Source: Flavobacterium chilense
GTDB lineage: Bacteria; Bacteroidota; Bacteroidia; Flavobacteriales; Flavobacteriaceae
Direction: 5' to 3'
NCBI RefSeq assembly: GCF_001602525.1
Contig: NZ_LSYT01000003.1
Location: forward strand, 186,001-250,000
Length of the DNA: 64,000 nt
Shown: piece by piece, positions 49,947-60,230 of the stretch
How the letters are laid out: every line of letters begins with the position of its first letter
How positions within the stretch are numbered: the stretch's first letter is position 1
The notes under the pieces: generated by a model
Database searches by the model: none
Seen by the model: only the letters and a program-made list of their open reading frames with translations
What the model was told of the DNA's origin: nothing
Translations under genes and position numbers: made by a program

Positions 49947-52877
49947 ATGACGAAATTAACCATTAGAATTTTAGTTCTATTACTATCTCTTTTATTTCCA
50001 ATTGTTAATGCCCAAATTAAAAAAATTGGAGTTCCGTTTATTACCAATTATAATCCTAAAACTTATAAAGCAGCTTCAGAGAACTGGGATGTTCTGCAGG
50101 ATTCAAAAGGCATGATGTTTTTTGCCAATCATTTTGGAATCATGCAGTTTGATGGCGTAAGATGGAGCATCGTAACGCAACCCGAAAACAGAAGTATGGT
50201 TCGCTCGCTTGCCATTGACAAAAAGGATAAAATGTATGTGGGCGCCCAGGGAGAATTTGGTTATACGGTTCAGTTGCCTAACGGACAATACAAATACACT
50301 TCATTAGTAAAATTAATTCCTGCTACTGCCAGAAATTTTGGAGATGTCCTGCACACGATTATTCGCAATAATGAAGTGATTTTTTTCTCGAATGAAGGAA
50401 TATATATTTATAAGAACAACAAAATCAAAGTAATAAAATCAAAAAACAATTTTGATGATCTTTTTGAAGTCAATACTGAAATCTATGTTTCAGAGAATGC
50501 AAAAGGTTTATTGAAGCTTACAGAAGGTGTTTTGACTGAAATTCCGAATAGTGCACAATTTAGCGGAATGAAAATCAGAAAGATATTCGAAACTCAAAAC
50601 GGGCTGATAGTACTAACACAAAAAAACGGACTTTATCTTTATAAAAACAATGTACTAAAACCTTTTGTAACTCAGGTGGATCACTTGCTGAAACAAAATC
50701 AGATCTCAACCGGAATTTTACTTTCTGATGGTTATATCGGAATTGGAACACGGCAGACGGGGTTGATAGTTATGGATAGTGCAGGAAATTTGATTCAGCA
50801 TATCAATAAAGAAATGGGCTTACAGAATGAATATGTTACTAATCTTAAAGTAGACAAGGAAGGTAATTTATGGGTGACTTTAAAAGAAGGGATTTCGGTA
50901 ATTCAGATTTCATCACCATTATCAAAAATACTGGATGCTTCGAATGCCGAAACCAAGATATATTGCAGTCAGATTTATCAGGACAAACTATATATCGCGA
51001 CAGATAATGGTGTTTTTTGGCTGGACTGGCAAGGCTATAAAAAAGGACAGCATGAAAACGACCATTTTCAGCATATTACGGGAATGTCTGAGAATGTCTG
51101 GAATATTGGCGTTTTTGGAAACTCGCTTTTGGCTTTTGAAAAAAACGGAATCTTTGAAATAAAAGGCAACTCAGCTCAATTGCTGGCTAAAACAGATGGT
51201 GCGTGGAAAGGCGTAATTATCCCGAATCATCCTGATTTGTTACTTGTTGGCGGCTATACGGGATTGTATCTATTAAAAAAAAGCAACAATTCCTGGGTGT
51301 ATCAGCATAAGATAAAAGGTTTTGATGAAAGCAGCCGGGTTATTGAAACAGAGAAAAACGGAAATATCTGGATTGCACACGGATACAAAGGGATTTTTAA
51401 AATTAAACTTAATAAAACATTCGATGCCGTTTCAGATCTTCAGTTTTATAATCAGAAAAATGGTTTTCCTTCGAGTTTGTTTTTAAATACCTTTAAACTC
51501 AATGATCAGATTCTTTTTGGAACCACAAAAGGAGTATACCAGCAGGATTCTCATTCGAACAAAATGATTCCTGATCCTATATTCAGGAAATATCTTGGTA
51601 TGGACAGTCATATTCGTTTGCTTAAAGAAGACAATCAAAATAATATCTGGTACATTTCGGGAGAAAATACCGGAAAAATGAGCCGAAATGCTCAAGGGAA
51701 ATTTGCAATAGAAGAATTGCCTTTTCGAAAGCTACGGTATTTGTATGTTCCGGGCTTCGAAAACATTCAGACGACTTCTGGCGGAGATGTCTTTTTCGGT
51801 ACTCAAGATGGTCTGATTCATTATAATACTACTAAGACCAAAAAATACCAATCGAAATATAAAGCAGTCATTTCTGAAGTAAAATGTATTTTTCCAAAAG
51901 ACAGTTTATTGTTTTCAAGCAGATACGATGTGCTTCCAACACATACAGCATCTGCTCAGGATAAATTTTCGGCTGTTTTGCCACATTCTAATAATGCCTT
52001 ACATTTTTCGTTTGCATCACTTTGTTATGATGAAGCCGATGCTACTAAATACGAATACTGGCTGGAAGGTTTTGAACCCAAATGGTCAGAATACAGTCTT
52101 CAAACAGAAAAAGAATATACCAATTTACCTGAAAACGAATATGTTTTTCACGTAAGGGCAAAAAATATTTACGATGTAGTAAGCGAAGAAGCCGTTTTTA
52201 AATTTGAAGTTTTGCCGCCCTGGTACAGAACAAGCTGGGCTTATATCTTGTATCTTATACTTTTTGGTGTTTTAATTTATTCGATTATCAAATACCAAAA
52301 AAATCTGGCAGAACGGGATCGTGAGCAATTGATATTGAATCAGGAAAAGGAGTTGCTACGAAACCGTGCCGAACTAAATGAGCAAAAACTATTGCTCGAA
52401 CAGGAAAATATGGCAATTATAAAGGATAACCTGGAAGCAACGATTAAACTTAAAAATGCTAAAGTAGCTTCAAATACGGTAAACCTGATTCATTTAAATG
52501 AAATTTTGCTGTCTATAAAAGAACTCATTAGTCAGATTGATAAAAAGAATGATTTTAATACCAACTACGGTTTATTGACCAAAATTAACAGGATCATTGA
52601 TCACGAATTGCAGGGAGATCAGCACTGGAACGAGTTTGAGGAAATCTTTAATCAGCTTCATGATAACTTTATGCAGCGATTGAAAATGAGTTTTCCGGAA
52701 TTAACTCCGCGTGATATGCGTTTGTGTGCCTATTTGCGAATGAATTTCAATACAAAAGAGATTGCACCGCTTTTAGGAATCTCTGTAAGAGGGGTTGAAG
52801 ATACCCGATACCGTATTCGGAAAAAACTACAGCTTTCTTCTGAAGCAAATATTACAGAATTCATCCTTAATTTCTAA
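49947..52877 (+). CDS. Membrane-bound Y_Y_Y/LuxR-type regulator
   Basis: 976 residues. Signal peptide 1-22. A two-component propeller domain (about 40-650), Y_Y_Y domain (about 670-750), one transmembrane helix (about 762-782, WAYILYLILFGVLIYSI), a long coiled coil (785-850) and a C-terminal LuxR-type HTH (about 905-970: LTPRDMRLCAYLRMNFNTKE followed by GISVRGVEDTRYRIRKKLQL). There is no kinase or receiver domain, so signal passes straight from a periplasmic sensor to DNA. Such proteins control carbohydrate loci in Flavobacterium. The adjacent secreted glucanase genes are its likely targets. Confidence 0.85.
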   Translation: MTKLTIRILVLLLSLLFPIVNAQIKKIGVPFITNYNPKTYKAASENWDVLQDSKGMMFFANHFGIMQFDGVRWSIVTQPENRSMVRSLAIDKKDKMYVGAQGEFGYTVQLPNGQYKYTSLVKLIPATARNFGDVLHTIIRNNEVIFFSNEGIYIYKNNKIKVIKSKNNFDDLFEVNTEIYVSENAKGLLKLTEGVLTEIPNSAQFSGMKIRKIFETQNGLIVLTQKNGLYLYKNNVLKPFVTQVDHLLKQNQISTGILLSDGYIGIGTRQTGLIVMDSAGNLIQHINKEMGLQNEYVTNLKVDKEGNLWVTLKEGISVIQISSPLSKILDASNAETKIYCSQIYQDKLYIATDNGVFWLDWQGYKKGQHENDHFQHITGMSENVWNIGVFGNSLLAFEKNGIFEIKGNSAQLLAKTDGAWKGVIIPNHPDLLLVGGYTGLYLLKKSNNSWVYQHKIKGFDESSRVIETEKNGNIWIAHGYKGIFKIKLNKTFDAVSDLQFYNQKNGFPSSLFLNTFKLNDQILFGTTKGVYQQDSHSNKMIPDPIFRKYLGMDSHIRLLKEDNQNNIWYISGENTGKMSRNAQGKFAIEELPFRKLRYLYVPGFENIQTTSGGDVFFGTQDGLIHYNTTKTKKYQSKYKAVISEVKCIFPKDSLLFSSRYDVLPTHTASAQDKFSAVLPHSNNALHFSFASLCYDEADATKYEYWLEGFEPKWSEYSLQTEKEYTNLPENEYVFHVRAKNIYDVVSEEAVFKFEVLPPWYRTSWAYILYLILFGVLIYSIIKYQKNLAERDREQLILNQEKELLRNRAELNEQKLLLEQENMAIIKDNLEATIKLKNAKVASNTVNLIHLNEILLSIKELISQIDKKNDFNTNYGLLTKINRIIDHELQGDQHWNEFEEIFNQLHDNFMQRLKMSFPELTPRDMRLCAYLRMNFNTKEIAPLLGISVRGVEDTRYRIRKKLQLSSEANITEFILNF

Positions 52878-53082
52878 AAGTGTCATTTCTAATTTTTAAA
52901 CACATCAAAACATAGATTTTTACAGTTTAATAAAATCTTAAAAGGCATTTCATTTTTTGTACCACATATAGATGTGATAAAAATGAGTTTCTTTTTTGTT
53001 TTCTTTTTCATAAATAATGAATCTATCTTTCTATATCCTAAAAATACCTCATCACAGCCGTTCTTTATTATAGGTTAAATCC

Positions 53083-53102
53083 CAGGTAGTTTTACGGGTT
53101 TT
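53083..53102 (+). promoter_or_regulatory. CAGGTAGTT-TACG box, copy 2
   Basis: CAGGTAGTTTTACGGGTTTT, 195 bp before the GH16 start. See copy 1 at 48121. The rest of the 400-bp interval 52878-53277 is AT-rich, with no exact TAnnTTTG box. Confidence 0.4.
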
Positions 53103-53277
53103 GACTTCTAATTACTACATTTTTTTATGAACACCGTAGTCAAACCGTACTCAAAAATGTAAGTCTTGCCTGATTTATTTGTTAATATTGTCCCACTATT
53201 ACCAAAATAATAATCTATTTTTTACAAAGTAGTTTTTTATTGCGGTAATAATCTTTACTAACAAAAAACTAAAAAAA

Positions 53278-56200
53278 ATGAATCAAAAAGACTCTTTTTT
53301 CGGCCGACCACCGAAAGACAATTTTTATTATTTTAAATTTTTGGCTGTGGCAATATTTATATTGCTGCCCTTTTTAAAAGTCCAGGCACAATGTAAAACA
53401 TTAGTCTGGTCTGATGAATTTAATGGGACCACAGTCGATTTAACCAAATGGCAGAGTATTTCCGGAAATGGATGTCCTTCGCTCTGCGGATTCGGAAATG
53501 CAGAGGCACAGCGTTACGATCCTAATCAGGCCACAATTGTAAAAGAAGGAACGAACAGTTACTTAAATATTGAGGCAAAATACCAGCCGAGTGCGCAATT
53601 TCCGGATCAGCCGTATGCTTCTTCAAAATTAACGACAGAAGGTAAATATTCGCTCAAATACGGAAGAATCGAAGCTCGTATGAAATTATCAAATGGGCAG
53701 GGAGCCTGGCCGGCTTTCTGGATGCTTCCGGTTGGAGGAAACTGGCCTTTTACTGGTGAAATTGACATCATGGAAGCCAAACACCGAAACCCAAAATCTG
53801 TAGACGGAACCATTCATTATGATGGAAACGGATATCATTTTACAGGCAGAAGCTATAGTTCTCCAACTGATTTATCTTCTGATTTTCACATTTATGCCGT
53901 AGAATGGGGACCAAACTTTATTAAATGGTATGTTGATGATGTTTTGTTTCATACAGCAACACCCAACACTACTGTAAATGGCGGATGGCCTTTTAACGAC
54001 AATCAGTTTTATATTATCTTAAATCTTGCTGTAGGAAGTGCAGGAACGCCTTATACAAGTGTAAACGGAGCAGGAGTTGCACCGGTTCCTGGCGATTTTC
54101 CGGCAAAATTACAGGTAGATTATGTTCGTGTTTATGACGGAAGTTATAAATACGGAATTGCGGGAGATGTAAAAGTATATCAGAACGAAACAAGCAAAAC
54201 CTATTCTATAAATGCAGTTTCGGGAGCAACATATAACTGGACTGTTCCTGCCGGCGCGACAATAACTGCCGGACAGGGAACAAATGCTGTAACAGTAAAC
54301 TGGGGAACCACAGGAGGAGACGTTGCCGTGACAACAACAGTTTCGGGCTGTACGGCTAATACGTATAAACTTGCTGTAGCAACAGAACCGGCAATTCCGG
54401 TAGAAAGAATCTATGAAGATTTTCAGTCGAACAGAAATGTGGTCTACGGACTGAAAACCGGAGTTTTAACGGAAGCTGTTGCTAATCCTTCTGCAACGGG
54501 AATCAACACCTCTGCTTTGGTTGGAAAATATGTTCGTAATTCGTCTGAGCTGTACGATGTATTTAATATCAAAAACGTAGTCATCAGTAATGCGAATGAT
54601 TATGTTTACGGAAGAAAAAGAATCTCTTTTGATTTGTATACTTCGGCGCCTGTTGGAACCAAAATATCAATGCAGTTAGAAAATAGTCTTGTAACTACAG
54701 CGACCAATTATCCGTCAGGAAGACATAGCGGTTACAAAGCCACAACAACGGTTCAGAACAAATGGGAAACGATCGAATTTGAATTTGAAAAAATAATCGA
54801 TCCTAATACCAGCGCTTTGACGATCAATAATGTAGTATTTCTTTTTGAATCGAATTCAAATTCCGGAGCAACTTATTATTTTGATAATCTTCTGACCAGA
54901 GCTACTCCTGAAAAACCTATTGTAGCTACAGATGTTTTACAAAACTATGATGGCATCAATAAAATTATCAAAGGAACCACTACCGGAGTATATTCTGTTG
55001 TAGCCAATCCGGGAGCCAATTCTGTTAACTCTTCGGCAAATGTGGCAAAGTACGTTCGAAATGTTACCGAACAATACGATGTACTTTTCTTTAATACACA
55101 AGACAATATCGAAGATGCAGGTTTGCTAAAAAACCAGACTAAAAAAATCATGATCGATGTGTACACCTCAGCACCAATAGGAACTGTCGTGAGTCTGAAT
55201 TTAGAGAATAGTGCGACTTCGCTTCCGGCAAATTTTCCAACAGGAAGAAACAGTACGTATGTAGCCATTACCACAAAACAAAATCAATGGGAAACCCTGA
55301 CTTTCTATTATAATTCAAGTCCGGATGAAGCCACTTCGAATCTGGCAGTAAACCAAATGGTGATATTAGCCAACTCAGGTTCATATACAAACGACACTTA
55401 TTATTTTGATAATATCAGAATTGCTTCGACCAAATTACCGGATACTTTTACTCCGGGAGTCGTTTACGAAGATTATCAAACCATTCATAATATTACGTTT
55501 AGAGACGCAATTGGAACTTATACGCCCAATACACCAAATCCAAATGCAAGCGGAATCAATACCTCTTCAAATGTTGGAAAATATGTGAGAAAATCAACAG
55601 AGTTGTATGATAATTTCTCTTTCAATACCACTTTAACCAATATTGGAGATTTTAAAAGCGGTACAAAAAAGTTTGCTGTAGACGTTTATACTTCGGCGCC
55701 AGTAGGATCTGTAATTTCATGGCAGGCAGAAAGCAGCGCTTCAATTCCGTCTAATTATCCGGTGGGAAGACACAGTATTTATCAGGCAGTTGTAAAACAA
55801 ACCAACACCTGGCATACGCTGGTGTTTACTTATGTAAGTGCTCCAGATGCATCAACTTTAGATAGCGAAGTTAACCGTTTTGTTTTTCTGGCAGAACCGG
55901 GTACCAATTCAGGAAACACTTATTACTTTGATAATATCAGAGCAGTAAACTTAGTGTCTGCAGAAAATCCGCCTGCTACTTTACCTGCACCGTGGGTGAG
56001 TACAGATTTAGGGGCTGTTACGCCGGCAGGAGAAGCGACTCACGCTAGCGGAACATTCACTATAAAAGGATCAGGAGTTGATATTTGGGACACAAGCGAT
56101 CAGTTTCAGTTTGTGAATCAGCCTATAACAGGCGATGCCGAAATTATTGCTAAAGTAAATTCACTTACCAATACCAATACATACGCAAAAGCCGGCGTAA

Positions 56201-57237
56201 TGTTCCGCGAAACTCTTACACCAACTTCAAAACATGCCATGACAGATGTAAGTGCAGCGGCAGGTATAGAATTTTTATCGAGAGATACTGTTTCAGGAAT
56301 TACTACAGCTACAGTAGCTGCAGGCACGGCTCCAAAATGGATTCGTATTACAAGATCCGGAAATGTATTTACTTCTTATTCTTCGGATAACGGAACAACC
56401 TGGACACAGTTGGGTACGCCAAAAACAATTGCAATGGCAAGTACTGTTTATGTGGGAATGGCAGTGACTTCGCATGCAAACGGAACGCTGACAACAGGAG
56501 TTTTCAGTGATGTTACGGTTCGAAATATTACGCCTCCGGTTAACAATGTCAATTTAGCTTTGGCTAAAACCGCAGTCGCTTCTACAGAAGAAAATCCGAC
56601 TTTATCTTCGGCGAAAGCCACAGACGGAGATGCCGGAACAAGATGGGCAAGTAGTTTTGCCAATGCAACAGAATGGATTTATGTTGATTTGGGAAGCAAT
56701 TACAATATTAATCGTGTCGTTCTAAAATGGGAAGCAGCCTTTGCTACACAATACAAAGTGCAAATTTCAACAGACAATGTTTTCACCGAAAATGAAACTG
56801 TAAACACCCAAACAGCCAGCGATGGAGGAACGGATGACCTGACAGTAAGCGGAACCGGAAGATATATCAGGATTTTATGTACTGCAAAAGCTTTGGCTCC
56901 TTACGGATATTCGCTATTCGAAATAGAAGCTTACGGATCTGCTTCGACAGCCAAAAAAGCAGCAATTGCAGCAATTGCAGCAGAAGAAACAGAAGTGACC
57001 AGTACAGCATTTACAATGTATCCAAATCCGGCGAGCAACTATGTTCAGTTGGCAATCCCTGAAAATTTAGACCATAAAGTCATAACAATTTATGATGATT
57101 CAGGAACATTGCTTTTAGAGAAAAAAGTGGAAGGTACTGAAGGACTGATTGACATTAGTAAATTAAAAAGAGGAATCTATATTCTAAACTTTAAGTCTGA
57201 TCAAAAAAGCTGGTCTAAAAAACTAATCAAGCAATAA
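53278..57237 (+). CDS. Secreted GH16 beta-glucanase (laminarinase-like), multidomain
   Basis: 1319 residues. Signal peptide 1-37. GH16 domain (about 38-290) with catalytic GEIDIME (Glu161, Asp163, Glu166) and flanking AWPAFWMLP and VEWGPNFIKWYVDD. A PKD-like part (291-370) follows, then three repeats of about 176 residues (376-551, 552-726, 727-900; V-Y-E-D-Y/F-Q...KYVR...YDVF...YYFDNI), a DUF1349-like jelly roll (903-1080), an F5/8 type C (CBM32-like) domain (1091-1225) and a T9SS type A sorting domain (1244-1319, FTMYPNPASN to the end). It cuts beta-1,3(1,4)-glucan outside the cell. Head of the glucan locus. Confidence 0.9.
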   Translation: MNQKDSFFGRPPKDNFYYFKFLAVAIFILLPFLKVQAQCKTLVWSDEFNGTTVDLTKWQSISGNGCPSLCGFGNAEAQRYDPNQATIVKEGTNSYLNIEAKYQPSAQFPDQPYASSKLTTEGKYSLKYGRIEARMKLSNGQGAWPAFWMLPVGGNWPFTGEIDIMEAKHRNPKSVDGTIHYDGNGYHFTGRSYSSPTDLSSDFHIYAVEWGPNFIKWYVDDVLFHTATPNTTVNGGWPFNDNQFYIILNLAVGSAGTPYTSVNGAGVAPVPGDFPAKLQVDYVRVYDGSYKYGIAGDVKVYQNETSKTYSINAVSGATYNWTVPAGATITAGQGTNAVTVNWGTTGGDVAVTTTVSGCTANTYKLAVATEPAIPVERIYEDFQSNRNVVYGLKTGVLTEAVANPSATGINTSALVGKYVRNSSELYDVFNIKNVVISNANDYVYGRKRISFDLYTSAPVGTKISMQLENSLVTTATNYPSGRHSGYKATTTVQNKWETIEFEFEKIIDPNTSALTINNVVFLFESNSNSGATYYFDNLLTRATPEKPIVATDVLQNYDGINKIIKGTTTGVYSVVANPGANSVNSSANVAKYVRNVTEQYDVLFFNTQDNIEDAGLLKNQTKKIMIDVYTSAPIGTVVSLNLENSATSLPANFPTGRNSTYVAITTKQNQWETLTFYYNSSPDEATSNLAVNQMVILANSGSYTNDTYYFDNIRIASTKLPDTFTPGVVYEDYQTIHNITFRDAIGTYTPNTPNPNASGINTSSNVGKYVRKSTELYDNFSFNTTLTNIGDFKSGTKKFAVDVYTSAPVGSVISWQAESSASIPSNYPVGRHSIYQAVVKQTNTWHTLVFTYVSAPDASTLDSEVNRFVFLAEPGTNSGNTYYFDNIRAVNLVSAENPPATLPAPWVSTDLGAVTPAGEATHASGTFTIKGSGVDIWDTSDQFQFVNQPITGDAEIIAKVNSLTNTNTYAKAGVMFRETLTPTSKHAMTDVSAAAGIEFLSRDTVSGITTATVAAGTAPKWIRITRSGNVFTSYSSDNGTTWTQLGTPKTIAMASTVYVGMAVTSHANGTLTTGVFSDVTVRNITPPVNNVNLALAKTAVASTEENPTLSSAKATDGDAGTRWASSFANATEWIYVDLGSNYNINRVVLKWEAAFATQYKVQISTDNVFTENETVNTQTASDGGTDDLTVSGTGRYIRILCTAKALAPYGYSLFEIEAYGSASTAKKAAIAAIAAEETEVTSTAFTMYPNPASNYVQLAIPENLDHKVITIYDDSGTLLLEKKVEGTEGLIDISKLKRGIYILNFKSDQKSWSKKLIKQ

Positions 57238-57244
57238 GCTAAAA

Positions 57245-57344
57245 AAATCCGTTGGGTGTAATTTGTTTAGAATAAAGTTTTGCGTCTCCCCATACCCGAA
57301 ACAAATTCTGAGAAAAACAAACCTGCATTACACCTGACGGATTT
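57245..57344. repeat. Branched intergenic stem-loop between GH16 and GH64
   Basis: Outer arms AAATCCGTTGGGTGTAAT (57245-57262) and ATTACACCTGACGGATTT (57327-57344) pair over 18 bp with two wobbles; inner arms AATTTGTTT (57260-57268) and AAACAAATT (57299-57307) compete or extend it. It may terminate or set the ratio of the two messages. Confidence 0.65.
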
Positions 57345-57413
57345 ATAAAGTCATGAACCTGAAAAGGATTCCGGCTGAAAATCTATATGATGTAACCCCA
57401 AAATAATTTAGAT

Positions 57414-60086
57414 ATGAAAATAAACAAACTTAGAAGATTTTCTCTTCTGGCAATACTGTTTCTGGCATTGTCAAACCTCATGCACGGTCAGGGACCTATT
57501 CCGTTTACTATAAGCAATACCTCAACATTTAATGATAACGAATTGTATGTTGCCATTGTTGGAATTGATTACACTACCGGAAACCACGTTTGGGTAAATG
57601 CCAAAACAAGTCAGGTTTTACCCATGAGTTCTTCTTATAATACCGTTACCGGACCTACAATTGGCGGAAATACCGGACCGGGATTAAACTCAAAATACGC
57701 GAATTGTTTTACCAAATTAAGTGAGATTCCTAACAAAACTTTTACGCTGCCACAAATTGCCGGCTGCAGGGTTTTTATCTCTAAAGGACAACAATTGTAT
57801 TTTTACTTTTTTGGCGCAAGCGGTGCACCATCCGGATATACATCACCAAATCCGTTGAATGCTACAGATCCAAATCAGGGAATTTTGTATGAAATCATCG
57901 AATTGACGAATAATCAATATGGTTTCTTTGGTAATCCATCAAGAGTAGATTCGTATAAATATCCAATGGGATTAGAATTATTTGGTGCCAACGGATATCA
58001 GAAAAGAGTAGGTGAATTAAAAAAACATGCTGATATAGTAGCGGCTTTTAAAGCCAATGTTCCCTCAGAGTTTCAGGGTTGTGTAAACGATGCAACAGGC
58101 GAAATTACAGCACCGTCAAAAACTCCGGCTTTTGCAGACGGAACAGGCGGAACAACTGTTGGCGCTCAGGCAAACTACTTAAAATCGTATATTGATGCAA
58201 TCTGGAATAAATATAAAAATGAAGATTTAATATTCTATGCCGGAGATGCCGGAGTTTTTAAAGGAAGAGTGATTGGAGAACAGCTCGAAGTTGTGGGACA
58301 ATCCGGAGGTTTTGTAGGCCGTACCGGAAGAGTTCAAAACAGACCAACAACTCAGGAAGCACTGGAAGGAAAAGGAGTTCTGGACAGAAGGCTGGTCGAC
58401 GGAGATTTAGATCTTGTTGTTCAGGCACAATTAACAGCAGCAATTAACCGTCATGTGGTAAATACTACGACGCCAAATCCGGGACAGCAAAACTGGTACG
58501 ATGCCTCGAAATTTTATCAGGTAAACCCAACGAATCATTATTCAAAATTCTGGCACTTACCGGGAATCAGTGTAGATAATCTGGCTTATGGTTTTGCTTA
58601 TGATGATGTGGCAGATCAGTCGCCATCACTTCATTCGCCGCAGCCAACCAAAGTAATCGCTACTTTTGGTGGTTATGCCGGAACAGTACCTTCGGTTCCT
58701 GCAACTACAGATGTGATTACGGTGTATAGAGATTGCAATTACACCGGATTTTCTGGCGGATTAACAATTGGAGATTATAATCTGGCTCGTTTAAATACTT
58801 TAGGTGTTTTAAACGATGATATTTCTTCTCTTAAAATTACTCCGGGATTTCAGGCAATTTTATATCAGGATGATAATTTTACCGGAGCTTCAACTGTAAT
58901 CAATTCTGATAATACTTGTCTGAATGCAACATGGAATGATAAAGTAACTTCTATTCGTGTAATCGCAAACGGAACGACAACTTTAGGGAATCAAACTTTC
59001 TTTTTGCAAAACAGAAACAGCGGTTTATACATGGACGTTTGGAATTCAAGTATGTCAAACGGTGCAGGAATCAACCAGGGCGCTTTGAATTCAGGAAACA
59101 ACCAGAAATTTACTTTTACGCATTTAGGCGACGGAATGTATAAAATCATTGCGAATCATAGCGGTATGTCAATGGATATTAACAATTTCAATAAAGCCAA
59201 TGGTGCAAGAGTAGAGCAATATCCATACAATGCAACAACAAACCAACAGTTTATTTTGGTTTCTACAAGCGATGGATTTTATAAAATTGTGGCCCGTCAC
59301 AGCGGCAGAATCGTTGAGGTAGCAGGAGCAAGCACAGCTTCTGGAGCAATTGTACAACAATGGGATAATAACAACCAGACCTGCGGACAATGGAAATTAG
59401 TTCCGGCTACAAGTTCTCAAACCTCAGTTTTAATTCAGGCAGAAGACTATTCAGCTATGAGCGGTATTCAGGTTGAACCAACAACCGATACAGGCGGAGG
59501 ATCAAATGTAGGGTATACTGATACTGGAGACTGGCTGGCTTATAATAATATTAATTTCCCTACTACAGGTTCCTATTTAATCGAATACCGCGTAGCTAGT
59601 GCTGTAACCGGCGGCAGATTATCATCTGATTTAAATGGCGGAACGATTGTATTAGGCAATGTAGATATTCCAAACACAGGCGGATGGCAAAACTGGCAAA
59701 CCGTTTCTCAAACCGTAAACGTGAACGCCGGAACTTATAATTTCGGAATCTATATTCAGAATACAGGAATGAACATTAACTGGATCAAAATCACAAAAGT
59801 TGGTGCTGGTTTAGCTGCAAAAACGGCTGCTGCTCCAATAGTGGAAGAAGAAACAACCGCTTCAGTTTTAAATGTATATCCTAGTCCGGTAGAAAACACA
59901 CTTTATATTACCACTGATGTTACAGGCGGAAATGTAAGTATAGTAGATTCTCAGACCGGAGCTGTGGTTTCAGGACAAAAATTAAACCATAACAGTATCG
60001 ATGTATCGCATTTGAGAAAAGGTGTTTATCTGATTGTTTTTGAAAAAGACGGTACAAAAACGGTTAAACGTTTTATAAAAAAATAG
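57414..60086 (+). CDS. Secreted GH64 endo-beta-1,3-glucanase with lectin and CBM6 domains
   Basis: 890 residues. Signal peptide 1-25. GH64 (about 28-425): FWHLPGISVDNLAYGFAYDD and YPMGLELFG are typical; Glu163 and Asp179, 16 residues apart, match the spacing of the catalytic pair known from laminaripentaose-producing enzymes. A beta/gamma-crystallin domain (about 438-525), a ricin-type lectin (about 528-670, three QxW-like units), a CBM6 (about 675-805) and a T9SS type A sorting domain (about 815-890) follow. It cuts beta-1,3-glucan of algae or fungi. The crystallin-lectin block is nearly duplicated in the metalloprotease at 62045. Confidence 0.9.
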   Translation: MKINKLRRFSLLAILFLALSNLMHGQGPIPFTISNTSTFNDNELYVAIVGIDYTTGNHVWVNAKTSQVLPMSSSYNTVTGPTIGGNTGPGLNSKYANCFTKLSEIPNKTFTLPQIAGCRVFISKGQQLYFYFFGASGAPSGYTSPNPLNATDPNQGILYEIIELTNNQYGFFGNPSRVDSYKYPMGLELFGANGYQKRVGELKKHADIVAAFKANVPSEFQGCVNDATGEITAPSKTPAFADGTGGTTVGAQANYLKSYIDAIWNKYKNEDLIFYAGDAGVFKGRVIGEQLEVVGQSGGFVGRTGRVQNRPTTQEALEGKGVLDRRLVDGDLDLVVQAQLTAAINRHVVNTTTPNPGQQNWYDASKFYQVNPTNHYSKFWHLPGISVDNLAYGFAYDDVADQSPSLHSPQPTKVIATFGGYAGTVPSVPATTDVITVYRDCNYTGFSGGLTIGDYNLARLNTLGVLNDDISSLKITPGFQAILYQDDNFTGASTVINSDNTCLNATWNDKVTSIRVIANGTTTLGNQTFFLQNRNSGLYMDVWNSSMSNGAGINQGALNSGNNQKFTFTHLGDGMYKIIANHSGMSMDINNFNKANGARVEQYPYNATTNQQFILVSTSDGFYKIVARHSGRIVEVAGASTASGAIVQQWDNNNQTCGQWKLVPATSSQTSVLIQAEDYSAMSGIQVEPTTDTGGGSNVGYTDTGDWLAYNNINFPTTGSYLIEYRVASAVTGGRLSSDLNGGTIVLGNVDIPNTGGWQNWQTVSQTVNVNAGTYNFGIYIQNTGMNINWIKITKVGAGLAAKTAAAPIVEEETTASVLNVYPSPVENTLYITTDVTGGNVSIVDSQTGAVVSGQKLNHNSIDVSHLRKGVYLIVFEKDGTKTVKRFIKK

Positions 60087-60097
60087 CTTAAAAAAAC

Positions 60098-60171
60098 AGA
60101 TTTTAAATTTCAGTTTGGGATTTGGTACTGCTGATCATTGGTATCAAATTCCAAACTGAAGTCTGAAATCT
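60098..60171. terminator. Large stem-loop between GH64 and GH18
   Basis: CAGTTTGGGATTTGGTAC (60111-60128) pairs with GTATCAAATTCCAAACTG (60141-60158) over 18 bp with two wobbles; the flanks AGATTT and AAATCT (60098-60103, 60166-60171) extend it. Confidence 0.65.
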
Positions 60172-60230
60172 ATAGTTAAAAAATCTCCCCCATTTTTTAC
60201 AAATTTTTATTAACCTATTAAATAATTATT

